Shown: in pieces, positions 19,812-32,651 of the stretch
Layout: each line of letters starts with the position of its first letter
Numbering within the stretch: position 1 is the stretch's first letter
Assembly (NCBI GenBank): GCA_019096195.1
Contig: JAGTXK010000178.1
Coordinates: forward strand, 210,424-274,423
Source of the DNA: Boletus sp. NGJ
Lineage: Eukaryota > Basidiomycota > Agaricomycetes > Boletales > Boletaceae
Direction: 5' to 3'
DNA: 64,000 nucleotides
The notes under the pieces: model-generated
Told to the model about the DNA's origin: nothing
Seen by the model: only the letters and a program-made list of their open reading frames with translations
Database searches by the model: none
Made by a program: the position numbers and the translations under genes

Positions 19812-22540
19812 GGTGAATTTGAATCTACAGCGGTGAAAGAGTACAGAGACGGGACGCTGATTCAGAGATTAGGTGATAGGAATGGTAGAATTCTACAAGA
19901 GAAAACAGAAAGGTACGCGAACGAGGTTCAGCGGAGACCCTTTTGCTGTCGAGAATAGTGGAAGCGGTATTCGCAGAGGATCAGAGCAGCGAGCCGAGCT
20001 CAAGCGTACTACTGATTGGTCCTTTGAGGCTGGGGGTATTTGGAGCGGAAGGGTAGAAGCCGGCAAGGGTCGCGAGATCTGGAGAAGAGATGAGGGGAGG
20101 AGAGAAAGTTTTGGAGGAAACGTACCACAAGCGGTATCCTTGGTTGCGGCGAGGTTCTGTCGGAGAGGAGAAGAAGAAAAGGAGGGCAGGACACTCAAAG
20201 GACCATGCGAGGGAAGGGAGTTGGAAGGGGATGGTCGTGGTCAGAAGACAACGGGTACATAACCCACCAAATCTGCCCTTCCCGAATATCTTCTCGGCCA
20301 ACTCCGATTTACTTTTATTTTACTTTTACTTTATTTATTATTTTATTATTATTCCATTATTAATTCTTTTTCATCGTTATCTAGCCGACGTCACGACAGG
20401 TGCGACTGCTCCCGAATGAGTTTCCCGATGCCACGCCCGATCAATACTTCCGCAGGCTGCTTTACTACCTTCTCCCCCTCTTTCTGCCGCCATCACCACA
20501 ACTCGACCCTCCGTAATTCTCTTTCATACAAGTTTTTTGTACTCTAACAAACTAGTTCCGCCCGGTCTCCATTCCGTCGTCTCGGCGACAGGTTTCATCA
20601 ATTTTTTTCTCCGAGAACGCCGCTTTCATTATGCTATCTTCAGTCTCTCCAACTTTCATTTTCTCACTCTAGACCCCTTCTTCGACCTCATTCCCCTTCC
20701 TTGGAAAAACCCACTATTTTTGTTCACCCGAGATCAGCAGACTATTCACACTGTCATTGGCCCACGATAGCCAACTTTCACTGACTTTCCCAACACCTCC
20801 GTCGGTGACGATGACGGTCATGATACCATTTCCGCTTATGCCCCGCGCCGTCTGAATGGCGACACAACAGCGACCCAGACAACATGCTCTCTGATCTCGC
20901 CACCGCCACAAGTCCAAGAATATTATAAGTAAGCCATGGCCGCCGTGAGCGATGGGAAGTTTGCCTGAGAACCCATTTTCGTCCGGCGCCAGGCGGTTTG
21001 CCTACTGCACCCAGAGTCAAATAATCACGAGCCGACTCGCGTCTCTGAGAAGTGGAGGCGTCACCGGGTAAGGAGATCCCCGCAATCGGAGCGCTTAACC
21101 CAGGCATGCCAGGGACCTTACCGGTGACTCCCGTCGGAACGATGGCAGTACTTCCCTTTGGCTTCGGAGCACACATCGCTTTCCAGATCAGCGTTGTTTA
21201 TTTGTCATGGGCTATCCTACATCTGTCGTCGCTCATTTTTTTTGCTCGATCTATGTTTTTACTAGCTCAAGGGTGTCGTTGTGCGATCGAGGATTCTGGA
21301 TGTACTGCTGCACTCCCTTCATTATCACTCTAATGTGAACGCTATGACATTCATTTCCGAGGTAAGCGCCTCAGTTACAACGTCCCCACGACTGATCAAG
21401 CCAACTCAGAAAAGCTTCGGAAGCGAGAAATGTTGCCCTTGCTGATAATTTGATATGACGTACATGCGCGCCGCCAGACAACAAGTCAATCGGACATCAA
21501 AACAGGCCTTGCTCTCCTTGGCAACCCCCCGACGTTTACTCCACCTAAAATCCCAAGGGCGGACGTCGGTTGGAGCGCTGTTTTGTTAGAGCATCCATTT
21601 ACAGTAATGGCGCCGTTGACTGAATATGTCCTCCCAGATCGGGACCAACGAATAGATCATCGCTCCTGATTGTTTGACGAGGGAAATCATACCACGCCGA
21701 CTTATCCATGACGTGAACCCCTCGCCATATCCACGATGAGACAATGAGCGAAAGAGGCACCGCAACGTGGCACGTACGTGACCACCATGACATTATTGCG
21801 CAAAGTAACCCATCCATGAAGAATATCAACTTCCATTTTAATGGCGCAGTTTGATGGGACGATAAAGCTATCCCCCCTGATTTGGCTTGGCGTTGCTGCA
21901 CTATCGAGCTGGAGCGTCCACTGGACCTCAAAGTTGGGGGTTACCCAACGTCCTGCTACCTTGGCGTCTGACCCCAGCTCGGCGTCTGCACGATAGCCGA
22001 GATCAGAAAATCCAGCTCGATTCACGGTTCTGTGACGACGACCGGGCCAAACAAGAAAACAATGACTTCTAAACAGAACTCATCATTGGTTTATTGTGTA
22101 TTTGGTTACTGTGCCAGATCCGGTCCAACTCCCATTAACCTCCGCCATGCGATAAGACGTGCAACAACCTTCGCCGAGAGACGTGCGTGGAATGGGAGGC
22201 TGAATGGAAAAGCTTGGCCATCGTGATCGATCCGATGACCACGCCTCAGTAGGATCCGAAACGTGGATTCGGAATCGACACCTGTTTCTACATTTCGGAC
22301 AATGTTAGAACCACTGCCAAGTTGACGGATCGGGTCTTGGCAACGGGGTACGAGATCCGAATGGTAAGCAAGGAATACTTACTAGTGCTTCTGACGACAC
22401 ACAAATACTTGCTTTGTAGTAAGCCTCTCATCTTAGAGATGGATATTGTATCCGGTCCTTGGAGATACGCGGGCATCATCTTCATGATGTAAGGCCGCAT
22501 CAAGGCCGCATCACGACGTTGATGAAATAACACCTCGTAA
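19812..22540. other. intergenic, gene-poor
   Basis: The left part is the bHLH gene promoter and 5' UTR, including a T/A-rich tract at 20309-20372. Overlapping frames at 20778-21333 (Pro/Gly-rich on the -, hydrophobic on the +) and a - strand frame at 21702-22025 with beta-like sequence (NFEVQWTLQLDSAATPSQI) could be gene remnants, but no complete model can be built. Confidence 0.4.
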
Positions 22541-23583
22541 GTACATAATTCGTGAGGGGGCGAGAGCTTTGTGGCGCTACCGTTTTTGATGAAGTTTCGG
22601 CCTATTGGGTGCCTTGCTCGACATGCCGATCCATCGCACGACATTTGGAAGTAGTGAAGTCGGGATCTCCGCAAGAGTAGGCTACGATGGCCGGAACCCG
22701 AGGGCTTGGCGTTGGCGCCGATGCAACTATGCCCGAATGTCTGAGACCTCGTGCACGCCATGATGTACGAGTTACATACTGAACACAATTTAAAACAGGA
22801 TTTGTTCGACCACTTATCTGCCAAGGAAAACAGCACCAAGGTAACATCGCACCTACCGTTCCTCCGTTCGAGAGGTAGCCATCCGTGGAAATGGGGAGGA
22901 AGACGTGCTTTCAAGTATGTAACTAAGCGCTTCGCTATGTCATCGGGTGACCGGGTATCTAGAGCCCACTGCGGCAGATGCGGTGATTATTTGTCGCGGA
23001 GATACCTATGAGCCGGCGGTTCCTTGTCCCATCGCAGGCGACAAATTCGGCATTTAGGAGGAGGTATAAGAGGCTGGGAAGCCCGGACCACTGCAAAGAG
23101 AATAAGTATAAAGAAGAAAAACGGACAACGCACACCGGGAAGGCGATCGACAAATGAATGCAAGCACGTCGTGAGAGGTTGACCTCCATCCAAAGGCGCG
23201 CAATCCGTAGTTGACTTTGGAGGTTGGAGGTACAATTTTATTTATTTATTTAATTTATTTTGATATCCAATGCCGTCGACCGAACCACCTGAAACGGTTG
23301 TCGGGCGAATTGAAACCTTTGTGCGCGTTGAGATTTGAGATTTGGTGTTTTATTTCACTTGAGTTATGGAAACAAGGCCGATCAGTGGGTCTGGACTCAC
23401 ATCGGCCCGTACGACGTGTTTTGATTGACATCGTTCCAAGATCCTGTATAGTTCGCTCCCATGCTGCAATCATGGTGATACAATGGACGTGGGATTTCAA
23501 CATGTTGAAGGAGTTTCCGAGCGTGACGCGTGATGACCCATTGATTTCTGTATCCGAAGAGGGTCCCGACAGTGTGGGCGACA
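22541..23583. repeat. ~1-kb dispersed repeat, copy 1
   Basis: The segment is collinear and highly similar, with small indels, to 59089-60104 in the same orientation. Long identical runs include the stretch around 22640-22720 and the TGAAACGGTTGTCGG and GAGTTTCCGAGCGTGACG words. A - strand reading frame (VAYSCGDPDFTTSKCRAMDR) is conserved between copies, so the repeat may derive from a mobile-element gene, but I cannot name it. Confidence 0.8.
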
Positions 23584-25549
23584 AAGATAAAGAGATTTGT
23601 TAGGCAAATGGCGAAATTTAATCAAGAATGCTTAGACTTGATTCGGGCGACGAACGAGGCGTTATCCAGTGATGACGAGGGTGATTATGGTGAAGGTGTT
23701 GATTGAGATTCGCCAACAAGCCGGGGGAGAATGATCAGGAGGAATTTGGTGGCACTGCTGACTCGGAGGAGCACTTTAAAGCAATCCGAGAATGACGACG
23801 ACGACGAACACAATGAGCCTGACACAGCAAAAATGAACCAATGTAAGCATAAACATCATTGTAGGTGCAGACCCACTGAAGTGAGCGGCAATATCATCAC
23901 GCCAAGCCCGACGAGCCTGTTCATCCCACTTGGAAGCTGTGCGCTGCGTCATTATGTAGGCTTGAAAGGTTGTTGTGAAGTACGATTGTTGAGAAATATA
24001 TTTCGTGGATGACGGCAAGATAGTAGTCAATGGTTTCATTGAGGTCGAGGGTGGGTGATCCTCCAATGAGGGCTGGCATCCATCTTCCATGACTGCGGTA
24101 TCAAATATTCTAGTGCACCTCAAAGCACCCTGTGAGGACTAACCTCACCCTTCGATATTGTCTTCCCACCGTCGAAGACTTCTCATTGATACTCTGCAAC
24201 CTTGATCTCTGTCCACCCATCGTTAAAGAGCTCCATGGCCCAGCTTTCCATGTCTGTGGATATGGACCAGTAGCATATCTACTGTATCGTATTCATTGAT
24301 CACCAGGAGAATCAATAATGAGTGAGCTATGATGATTTGAAGAGACTAACATAATTAGCCTGAGTGCACCCTCTGAGTTGAGCTTGAATCTGACATATAT
24401 TGCAATGGCAAGTAATCATCACACTGCCATAGTTTTCCAATCAGATTGACCAGGAGAGTTAGAAGAAAAAGACTAGCCTGGTTGCCTGTATGTGCTCAAA
24501 GTGTGCAAACACAATTGATAGGTATACACTTGTCAGAACATGCATATGACAAAGGCATCACAAGAAGGATTCAGATCAAGAACTAGCTGTGAGCACACCA
24601 ACAAATGATGCAAACATTCCAACTGTCATGATGCTATCACCAGAAAGAGACTTATTAAACAACAACCCATATGCTGGGGGAATTGCAACTTGGACCTGAT
24701 TATCCATGAAGATGATGCAGACAAGACATTAGATCAATCAGAAACTACCTTTACCAAGTCAGAAGGAATTCTTGTCACCTTGGTATCTGGGCCTGCATTC
24801 AATGATCCCCCTTGTGATGTGGGAAGTGATGACAATTTTGACCCAGGACCTGCTATAGATATTGAAGACCCCTATATTATCTGCTATCTACTATCTTGGT
24901 CTTCAATTCCAAGTCACTTACCTTCTCTCTCCTCATTTCCATCTTCACCTCACTGGAATGATAGTAGACATTCAAGCCTATTACCAGAGCAACAGGATGC
25001 AAATAAGATTAATCAGGATGATAATGAAAATCATCCAGAGAACATAATTGATGACATTCTCAATCCTATAAGCAGATCCCTGCCCTTCAACTGTTACAGT
25101 ATATCTTCAAGTTGTGATTGCACATATTATAGGCTCTTTGACTGTTAGTTAAGCAACCAATCAACTTCACAATGGTCTTGATCTAATCTCACTCTGTGGT
25201 TCACTACCAACATTTCCTGTTCCCTGCCATTCACTTGCCACTATAAAGAAAGACCTTGGTCTTAATATTGACACTTTTATTACCAAAATACCAATTTGTG
25301 ACATCTGCTACAAGTGCTACTCTTTCTCTGACATTGATTTTGTTCTGGGACAAAAATAGGCTAACGACTGGATGAGTTAAACTCAATCTCAAGTATTAAG
25401 TACTGGACTCAAAGGGTAACTAACCTAATGAGTGGATGAGCTAAACTGGAAGCTATCAGTAAGAGAAAAATATGTATAGGTAAAAGAGCTGTCTTACCTC
25501 AGTCTTAAGTATTAAGTACTGGGCTGAGGTGTGATAGTGGGAAATTATT
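23584..25549. other. edge of the transposon island
   Basis: To ~24,270 the base composition is still gene-like. A short frame at 23611-23860 (FNQECLDLIRATNEALSSDD, one stop) may be a gene relic. From ~24,290 CpG becomes rare. A 152-codon + frame at 24690-25148, acidic and Ser-rich with PAFNDPPCDVGSDDNFDPG, may belong to the N-terminal part of the Tnp2 gene that follows. Confidence 0.4.
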
Positions 25550-26546
25550 TGCAATAACATGTGCTCATGATTATGTAATCTATCCTCAATGCACCACAAA
25601 TCTTTGATTTACAACAATTGATACCCTTGAATCCCCTCACTGCAAGATACCTCACTGTCCTGGAACAGTTTACTACACAAAACATACATTTATGGATGAT
25701 CTGAATGTTTCTGGACTGATCAAACACACTTTGTCAAAATATCTAACTTACTGCCCATTTATCAAAGCCATCTAGCAATTCCTCCTATGACCATTATTCA
25801 TTGACAGAGATACTTCAAGACACTTGGAGCCTCAAGAACACTCTGAGAATATGATCATGCAAGATGGGACAGAGTGGACAATGCTCAAACTTGATCTCAA
25901 GCATATCTTTCATTCTGATGGGTCTATTGAAGATGTAGAAGATTTACTGGGATCACAGTAATTTTTTTTCCAAATGCAATTTTGGTCTTAGCATAACATT
26001 CAATGTCGACTGGTCTGTCCTAGTACTTTGTCATTCTTTTGCTTATAAAATCTCTCATCTCTTAAGTTCAGCATTACTGACAACTGACCATATTCTGCTA
26101 GTGCTTGAAATGTTCACACTTGATACCTATTATTTATTGCTACCCTCACTACCCTCACGCACTACCTATAGACGAATACTCATCTATTACCAACCAAACT
26201 CCCTCTTTGCCATACATATGAATACATAATCTAGTGCCCATATGATACCATACTCATATTGTTTTCAACCAGTATTATCCACTGTATTCTTCACCATACG
26301 ATACACCATACCATTGCCCATACCCACATACACTTTCATTAGTCATACCCTCATTGTACCCACTACACCATATGATGCCATGTAGCCTCATGGCTAAACC
26401 TGGTGTTCATCGCCACAAGCACAGGCCCACATGCCTATAAACTACACCAAGGTCCATAGACAGTATCTGATGCAGTGCTTGGTACTCTACACCAAGTACT
26501 AATCAAGCCAACACTAGATTAACCTATTTATTAGATCCATCATAGA

Positions 26547-27990
26547 TGAAATGTTCACCCGTAATACCTATTATTTATTGCTGCCTCTCTACACTCTCGC
26601 ACTACCTATAGATGATACACTCGCCTACCATCAACCAAGCTCCTGTTATGACTACCCTGGGTAGGGATAGGCGTTGACTTGGGTGGTCGAGTAGCAACGA
26701 GCTATGAGATGAAGGGTCCCTTGGTAGGGTCAAGGGTTCAACAACTGAGGGGTTTCCTTGTCATAGGGTCAAGGGTTCAACAACAAAGGGTCTTCCTTGT
26801 CGCAGTCGAGGGTTCACTCAGAGAGTGAAGTCGAGATGTAGAAGAAGTGTTCACTTGAAGTGGAACAACGACTTGTAGAGGTCCAGAGGAACAATGATGA
26901 AAGTTCACCAAGTAGGTGTAAATTGCAGGATTGACTATGGAGGCGAGGTTTATATACATACTAAGCGTGGGAAAAGGATGAGTAAGCTGCAGCACCGGAG
27001 AGATCCTATGGAGTGGGAATAAGAAGGGATCTTCCATATGAAGTCAGCGTAGAAGTACAGTTCATAGAAGGACAAGAGAGTAAGCCTCGACTACATGGAG
27101 TCCCACTGTGTAGTGAATGGTTCAGAAGGAGTCAGAAGGATGAGATGAGAACAAGGACGACTAGTGAAAAGAGAGAAAAGGAAAGAATCGTAACAGCTCC
27201 ATCCTCGCCTTCTCATCATATCCCTCACCATACAATACAACACACCATTGCCCACATCCATGTATACTTTCATTAGTAGTACCCTAGTCGTATCCATTAC
27301 ACCTATAACACCAAGTAGCCTCACGGCTAATCCTGGCATTCACTGCCACAAGCATAGGCCTGCATGCCTCTAAACTACAACACCCCGTGGACATACCTGA
27401 TACAGTGCTTGGTATCCACACAAGACCCATAGACTATACCTGACGCAGTGCTCGGTATCCTACACAAGTACTAATCAAGTCAATGCTAGATTAACCTATT
27501 TATTAAACCCCTAGATACATTAGACAAGATTTGATCTATCTCTGATATGATCCCATCTCGATACCAGATCCCACAATCAACCTATGCAACACCTTAAGCA
27601 TTACCTTTTCATTTCCCTTTCATCTCATCTCTCTGTTCCTATCTATTAGACCCCTCTGATATATCACAACGTAGCCACACCCAGAGCATCATGGACTACA
27701 TTTCCCTTACATGTGTATACCACATGCATCTCATTCCACCATTTCTCTTTGCTATTGAACACTAACACTCTTCGTTCCTGTGATGTCATACCCAGTACCT
27801 ACAGTATGACATCATAGCATAGCATGGTTCGTGTGCACCACTATCAGTAGTATATAAAGTAGCCGGTCAAGTACCATGTTTCCCCTTAGCCTTGAAATTG
27901 CTCTTCTCTCTCTTGCATATTGCTGTGAACGGCAACACCTAAGATATTGAGTTTAGGCTTCACCCTTCGCTTTGTTGGTTGCTCCTTTCA
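26547..27990 (+). mobile_element. solo LTR beta, same family, nested in alpha
   Basis: It starts TGAAATGTTCACCC and ends GCTCCTTTCA, and is flanked by the target duplication ATAGA (26542-26546, 27991-27995). Removing it rejoins alpha as ...CCATC-ATAGA-TATATTAGACAAG, which matches the uninterrupted relative at 43973. It is ~887 bp without gamma. The LTR promoter (GTATATAAAGTAGCC) is at ~27851. Confidence 0.9.
26644..27195. mobile_element. solo LTR gamma, nested in beta
   Basis: This 552-bp LTR has termini TGTTATGAC...TCGTAACA (TGTTA/TAACA inverted repeat) and the perfect target duplication GCTCC at 26639-26643 and 27196-27200. The related LTR at 43973 reads AAGCTCCATCC at this spot without an insert. 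It is richer in CpG than its surroundings, which fits a younger age. Orientation is not determined; a TTTATATACA motif lies at ~26950 on the + strand. Confidence 0.9.
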
Positions 27991-30101
27991 ATAGATATAT
28001 TAGACAAGATCTGATCCATCCCCCGATGCAATCCTATCTCAGTACCAGATCCAACAATCAATCTATGCAATGCCTTAAGTGTTACCTTTTCATTTTCCTT
28101 TTCATTTTATCTTTGCATTCTTATTTATTAAATCCTTTGATATATCACAATGTAGCCGCATTCCAAAATGCCATAGACTACCTTTCACTTACATGCATAT
28201 ACCACACGTATCTCATTCCACCATTTTTCTTCTTTGCCATTGGATACTAACACTTTCTCATTTCTGTGATGTCATACCCAGTATCTACAATGTCATGGCA
28301 TAGCATGGTCTATGTGCCACTATTGATAGTATATAAGTAGCCAGTAGAGTGCCATGTTTCCTTAGTCTTGAAATTGCCTCTCACTTCCTTGCATATTGCT
28401 TTAGTTAGCAATGCTTGGAATATCAGGTTTAGGCTTCACCCTTCTGTTTGTTTGTTGTTTCTTTTAGTGCTGTCTATATATCATTTAATAATTTACATTA
28501 CTCTATTTGTTATCTCACCCACAACATTCATCTAACAATGGTTATCCCTGAACCAAAGAAGCCCAGTTTAGAAAGTCTGAACCACTGTTTCAAGCCACTA
28601 AGAGATGAACTTCATGAGTTATACAAAGGTTATCTGTTTCTCACCTTTCAAATGTGTTTTCTCTCAAGAATCATGATTCTCAGGTATGTGTACAGCCATT
28701 CATGGGTTTTGTTGCCTATGTGACATGCACATTGAACTGCTATGCGAGAACTCAGATATTTCAGCCACTTGTAAGCTAATTGGTGCTGCTTTCTAAAGCC
28801 ACAAAATGCATCCTTGTAATTATTGCAGATATTGACACACCAGCTGCCTGTGACATTTCCAGTAAGTATTACATGTTCCATTACAAGCTTATCAAATTTC
28901 ATGATAAACTTTCATATACATGATGAATGGGAGCAATTGAGGCATGCATCCTAATCAAAAGCTGCCATGACTAAAGCTGCAAGGAAAGCCATCCTAGATG
29001 GTCATGGAGTTTGATTTTCTGTACTTGATGAGCTTCTAGGCTGGTTTTCTGTCTATTGGTCACCAATTGACTTTATGCATAACTTTTGCGGAATGGGTTA
29101 TCTCATTCTCATTGTTGTAATGCTGACAGCTACTATGGCACTCATCAAACATTTCATTTATAATGTAATCACTACAGGATACCTGCTTGATAGTATAGGA
29201 TGGAAAGTGTATGAGATGACAATCAGGTCAATTATCTGGCCATCAAACATTGGATTGTATATTGCAAAATGCATTGTATTCACACAAGTATTGTTCTAGC
29301 TAAACAAAGACCATGCCTTTTCAAAAGCTGACCAATGGTGTTGCCTATCCAACATACTCTTATTTGTTCTTTGGGTTTGTTGGCATGATCTGACAGGTAA
29401 TATCCAAGCATTGGCACCTTGGGTATCTAGCAATAGCAAGAACCAACCAATATTTCAGTGCAATATATAAGTGATCTACAAACTGTCTCTTTACCTGGCA
29501 GTCTTGGAATACATCCTTGTGAATAAGTCAATTTTAGTGGCTGACATTGACCAAGGCCAAGCCTATCTCCAGCTATACTGTCAAGATCTTCAATCACTCA
29601 GTGTATATCAAACCATCAATAGCCATCTCACAATGGACCACTCAATTGTCTTTTGGTGTTATGGATCTGCCTATGCAACATGGCACTTCAGCTTTGAATG
29701 GTTCAATGGCATATTGGAGGATGTGAACCTTAATAGACATGGTGGAGGTGAAATGGAGTATTCACTTGCTCAAAATTGAATCAAGAAGCACCATTTATAT
29801 GAACTTGTAAGTTCAATAATATCTGAATAATGTTAACTTACAGTAACTTCCAAAATTGAGTCAATGTTTTGAGATTTTGGAGTATTAGTTATATAACTCA
29901 GGAATATAAACAAATAAAGCCAAAGTGTAAGTAGGTGCCTAAATGTGCCCGCTCCCAGCTACATGCCAGCAAAAACACTATATAATTTGAATAAGTATCC
30001 ATGGGGATATGGTCAATTCAAATTGGCAAGTTATTGACTCAATTTTGTACTTTGTATGACCTCCTTTGGCCTTGATTACTCCTTGGATCCTTCTAGGCAT
30101 G

Positions 30102-30106
30102 CTTTC
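30102..30106. repeat. chromovirus target-site duplication, left
   Basis: CTTTC directly precedes the LTR start TGAAAGG and is repeated at 37071-37075. Confidence 0.9.
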
Positions 30107-30406
30107 TGAAAGGAAAAGGACCAACGACGCCTGAGAGTCACCCGAGAGTGATATTCAAAGGGTAAAATGGCAATTCCAAGAATGTGTATCTACTACAGGA
30201 TACGCTACTTTATATAGTGCCTGGACATGGGCATGGACCAGCTTTAGGGCCGGTGTGGAATGTGCTAGAATAGTTACGTAATGTTCTAGGCGGTTCTGTA
30301 GCGTGTATGTGATGTCATGGGTCTGGGCGTGGCCCTTAGGTTAGTATGTAAGCGTCTGTTAGCTAAGTATTGTAAATGTCTATGGGGTTAAGGTGAAAAT
30401 GTTTCA
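30107..30406 (-). repeat. chromovirus 3' LTR
   Basis: The LTR is 300 bp, TGAAAGG...ATGTTTCA on the + strand, with imperfect inverted ends TGAAA/TTTCA. It differs from the 5' LTR at six positions. Confidence 0.93.
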
Positions 30407-30420
30407 TTACCCCCTTTTCA
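30407..30420 (-). promoter_or_regulatory. polypurine tract of the chromovirus
   Basis: On the - strand TGAAAAGGGGGTAA lies immediately upstream of the 3' LTR. This is the expected place and composition of the plus-strand primer for reverse transcription. Confidence 0.75.
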
Positions 30421-30619
30421 GGGGTCGAACTCCTGGTCAACCATGATGCTGGAGAGAAGCGGTTCCGAACTGGATTGGGGGATCTTGAACAAGCGATCAG
30501 GTAGATGGTTGAGGGAGGCGGCATAGGCATGGAAGGAGGTGTCTTCGAAGAGGGGTGTTCGGTGTATACACATTGGGCAGTTGCACACCTTGGCAAGAAA
30601 GCGGATGGCTGAGGGATTG

Positions 30620-31779
30620 GACATGTGGAACTTTTCAATGAGTTTGGGGGTGTTCCTGACATTGGCCTTGGGTTCCCAGGTGTGCTCCTCCCTCGGGTAG
30701 CCTTTCCAATGTATGAGGTACTCTGTTTTCCCTCTGCACTTCCTCGAGTCTACTACCTCTTGGATCTTGTGCTCCTCCTCCTGCTAGATGATTACCAGTG
30801 GTGGGGGTTTTGGTTTGGCTTGTGACTTTGCGGTGCCGGTGTGATAGGGTGTGAGCAAGGATTCATGGAAGACGGGGTGGATGCCACGCCATGTATTCAA
30901 GATTTCCAGCTTGTAGGACGCTTCACCTACCTTCCACTTTACCTTGAAGGGGCCATAGCGCTTGTCGTTGAACTTTTTGGTTGGTTGGTTGGTGCGGATG
31001 TTGGTCCCTTTGAGGAGGACCTGCTGACTGGTCGTGTAGTTTGTTGGTGGGGCAGCTTGTTTGTTGTGATTCTTCTTCATGACTGTGGCCGCCTTTTCTA
31101 ACACGCTTTTGGCTATCTCGTGGTGATCCTTCATTTTCTTCACGAAGTCTGTGGCCAACTCGTTCCAGACTTCGGCCCACTTATTGGGGAGCAGGGGTTG
31201 TTGTCCGTAATTGAGCAGGAACAGCGATACTCCTGTGGCACTCGTCATTTGTGAATTGTGGGCAAACTCTGCAAGCGGGAGCCATTCCACCCAGTCAGTT
31301 TGCCTGTGGTTCACATAAATCCACAAGTACTTTTCCACCTCTTGGTTGATTTGCTCCATCTGTCTGTTGGTCTGTGGGTGGTACACTGTAGATGGGTTGG
31401 CCTTGACGTCAAGGAGGGCATACAGATCCCATATGAATGAGGACACGAATTGCACACCCCAGTCTGATATGACCTTCCAGGGGGTTCTGTGAAGCTTGAA
31501 CACCTGGTTGAGGAAGATGGTGGCAACCCCCTGTGATGTAATGGTGTCCATGACTGGGGCGAGGTGAATCATCTTCGAAAAGTGGTCAATGATGACGAGT
31601 ATCGTGTTTTTTCCTTGTGATTGGGGGAGTGGGCCAATGAGGTCAACAGAGATAATTTCCCATGGTGAGGATGGGATTTCGTTGGGGTGGAGGGGTGTGT
31701 AGATGGCGGTGGTTTTCGCCTTCACCTTCTGACATACATCACAGCCTCTGACGTACCCTTTGATGTCTTCCTGGAGCAA
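30620..31779 (-). pseudogene. chromovirus integrase with C-terminal chromodomain
   Basis: The N-terminal zinc-binding half (GCDVCQKVKA) is followed by the catalytic core, with ISVDLIGPLPQ (first Asp), KVISDWGVQFVSS (second Asp; usually SDRG) and QMEQINQEVEKYL (Glu). A GPF/Y-like module (RYGPFKVKWKVGEASYKLEI) follows. After an in-frame TAG at ~30784 (CAG to TAG is the likely change) the frame continues into a chromodomain, EVVDSRKCRGKTEYLIHWKG and HTWEPKANV, at ~30775-30640. Chromodomains of this class steer integration to marked chromatin. A further stretch to ~30418 may be the natural C-terminus. Confidence 0.85.
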
Positions 31780-32012
31780 CGGTCAGTAATACTCGCTCAT
31801 GATGAGGTCGCACGTCCTTTTTACACCAAGGTGTCCCACAATCGGGTGGTCATGGTTGGCCATGATGATGTCCTCTCATAGTTTTTCGTCGTTTGGGATG
31901 TAGGTGAGGCCTTTCCACCTCACAAGTCAGTCTCTCTTTGTCTAGTAGGTGTTATCTTTCTCGAATCCCTCTTTTGCAAACTTCTCGAGCTTGTATTGCA
32001 ACTTCATTATTC

Positions 32013-32630
32013 TCAAGAGGGTGCTGGGTGGGGCAACCATGTTGATGGACACCGGTGGTGAAAAAAGTGTATCTGGGAGGAGGGTTTGGGCGGTGTTGTT
32101 GAGTTCCACCCCTTTTCAAAGTCTGGCCTCTGGGACAGAGGGTCGGTGGGGTTGGTTTTGCCCAAGCAGTGAGTGATAGTCAGGGAGTATTCCTGAACAA
32201 TCTGCTGCCACCGGGCTTGGCGACAGGAGAGGTCCTGGGGTCGACAGAAGAACTTGAGGTTCTTGTGGTCAGTGAGGATCTTGACTGGGTGGGCCACGTC
32301 GAGGAGATATTGATGCCACTTGTTAAGGGTGAAGATGATGGCAAGCATCTCAAGGTCGGCCGTGTGGTAGTTTCACTCTGCATCGTTGAGGGAGCAGAAG
32401 ATGAAGGCAATAGGGTGCCAGACCCCATCGTGCTTTTGGGAGAGGACAGTGCCAATGCCAATGCCTGAGCTGTCAGTTTTGACGCAGTAGGGGTTGGTAT
32501 CTGTTGGCATGGCGAGGGCGGGGGCACACATGATGGTCACCTTGAGGTTTTCAAAGGCCTTCTGGCAGTCATCTGTCCAGATGAAGTCCTTTTTTACTGA
32601 CATGAGCACGTTGAGTGGGCGCGCTGTCAT
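32013..32630 (-). pseudogene. chromovirus RNase H region
   Basis: Motifs are CVKTDSSGIGIGTVLSQ (usually TDAS), a stop after FCSLNDAE, then ADLEMLAIIFTLNKWHQYL (Glu) and KILTDHKNLKFF (Asp). These are the Ty3/gypsy RNase H blocks. Two frames are needed to read it, showing decay. Confidence 0.82.
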
Positions 32631-32651
32631 GGCAAAGTTCTTGACAAACCA

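Larger units (their letters stand above)
26106..28466 (+). mobile_element. solo LTR alpha (outer), with nested LTRs
   Basis: The LTR begins TGAAATGTTCACAC and ends TTTCTTTTA (relatives end CCTTTCA), flanked by a perfect 5-bp target duplication GTGCT at 26101-26105 and 28467-28471. Without the nested insertion it is ~912 bp. It has a core promoter (GTATATAAGTAGCC at ~28329) followed by a pyrimidine-rich leader. No internal region of the retroelement remains, so it is a solo LTR left by recombination. It sits immediately before a coding segment of the Tnp2 gene. Confidence 0.88.
25550..29790 (+). pseudogene. Tnp2-family transposase gene (CACTA/En-Spm type), main part, interrupted
   Basis: Segments before and after the LTR block follow the order of basidiomycete Tnp2 proteins. 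They are YVIYPQCTTN and HCKIPHCPGTVYY (25590-25690), EWTMLKLDLKHIFHSDG (25880-25925), VYISFNNLHYSICYL then MVIPEPKKPSLESLNHC (28472-28620), AARKAILDGHGV and DFMHNFCGMGYL (28979-29105), GWKVYEMTIRSIIWPSNIG (29190-29255), KADQWC (29320) and FEWFNGILEDVNLNR (29690-29740). Several stops and frame changes show it is dead. The gene is cut by the LTR block (26106-28466) and, beyond 29838, by Tc1 element M1; its 3' part resumes at 38374. I saw no clear CACTA termini. Confidence 0.7.

Noticed and set aside
21599-22025. - strand frame with beta-strand-like sequence as a gene
   Set aside because: No start, splice partners or recognisable motif; kept only as a possible relic in the intergenic entry.
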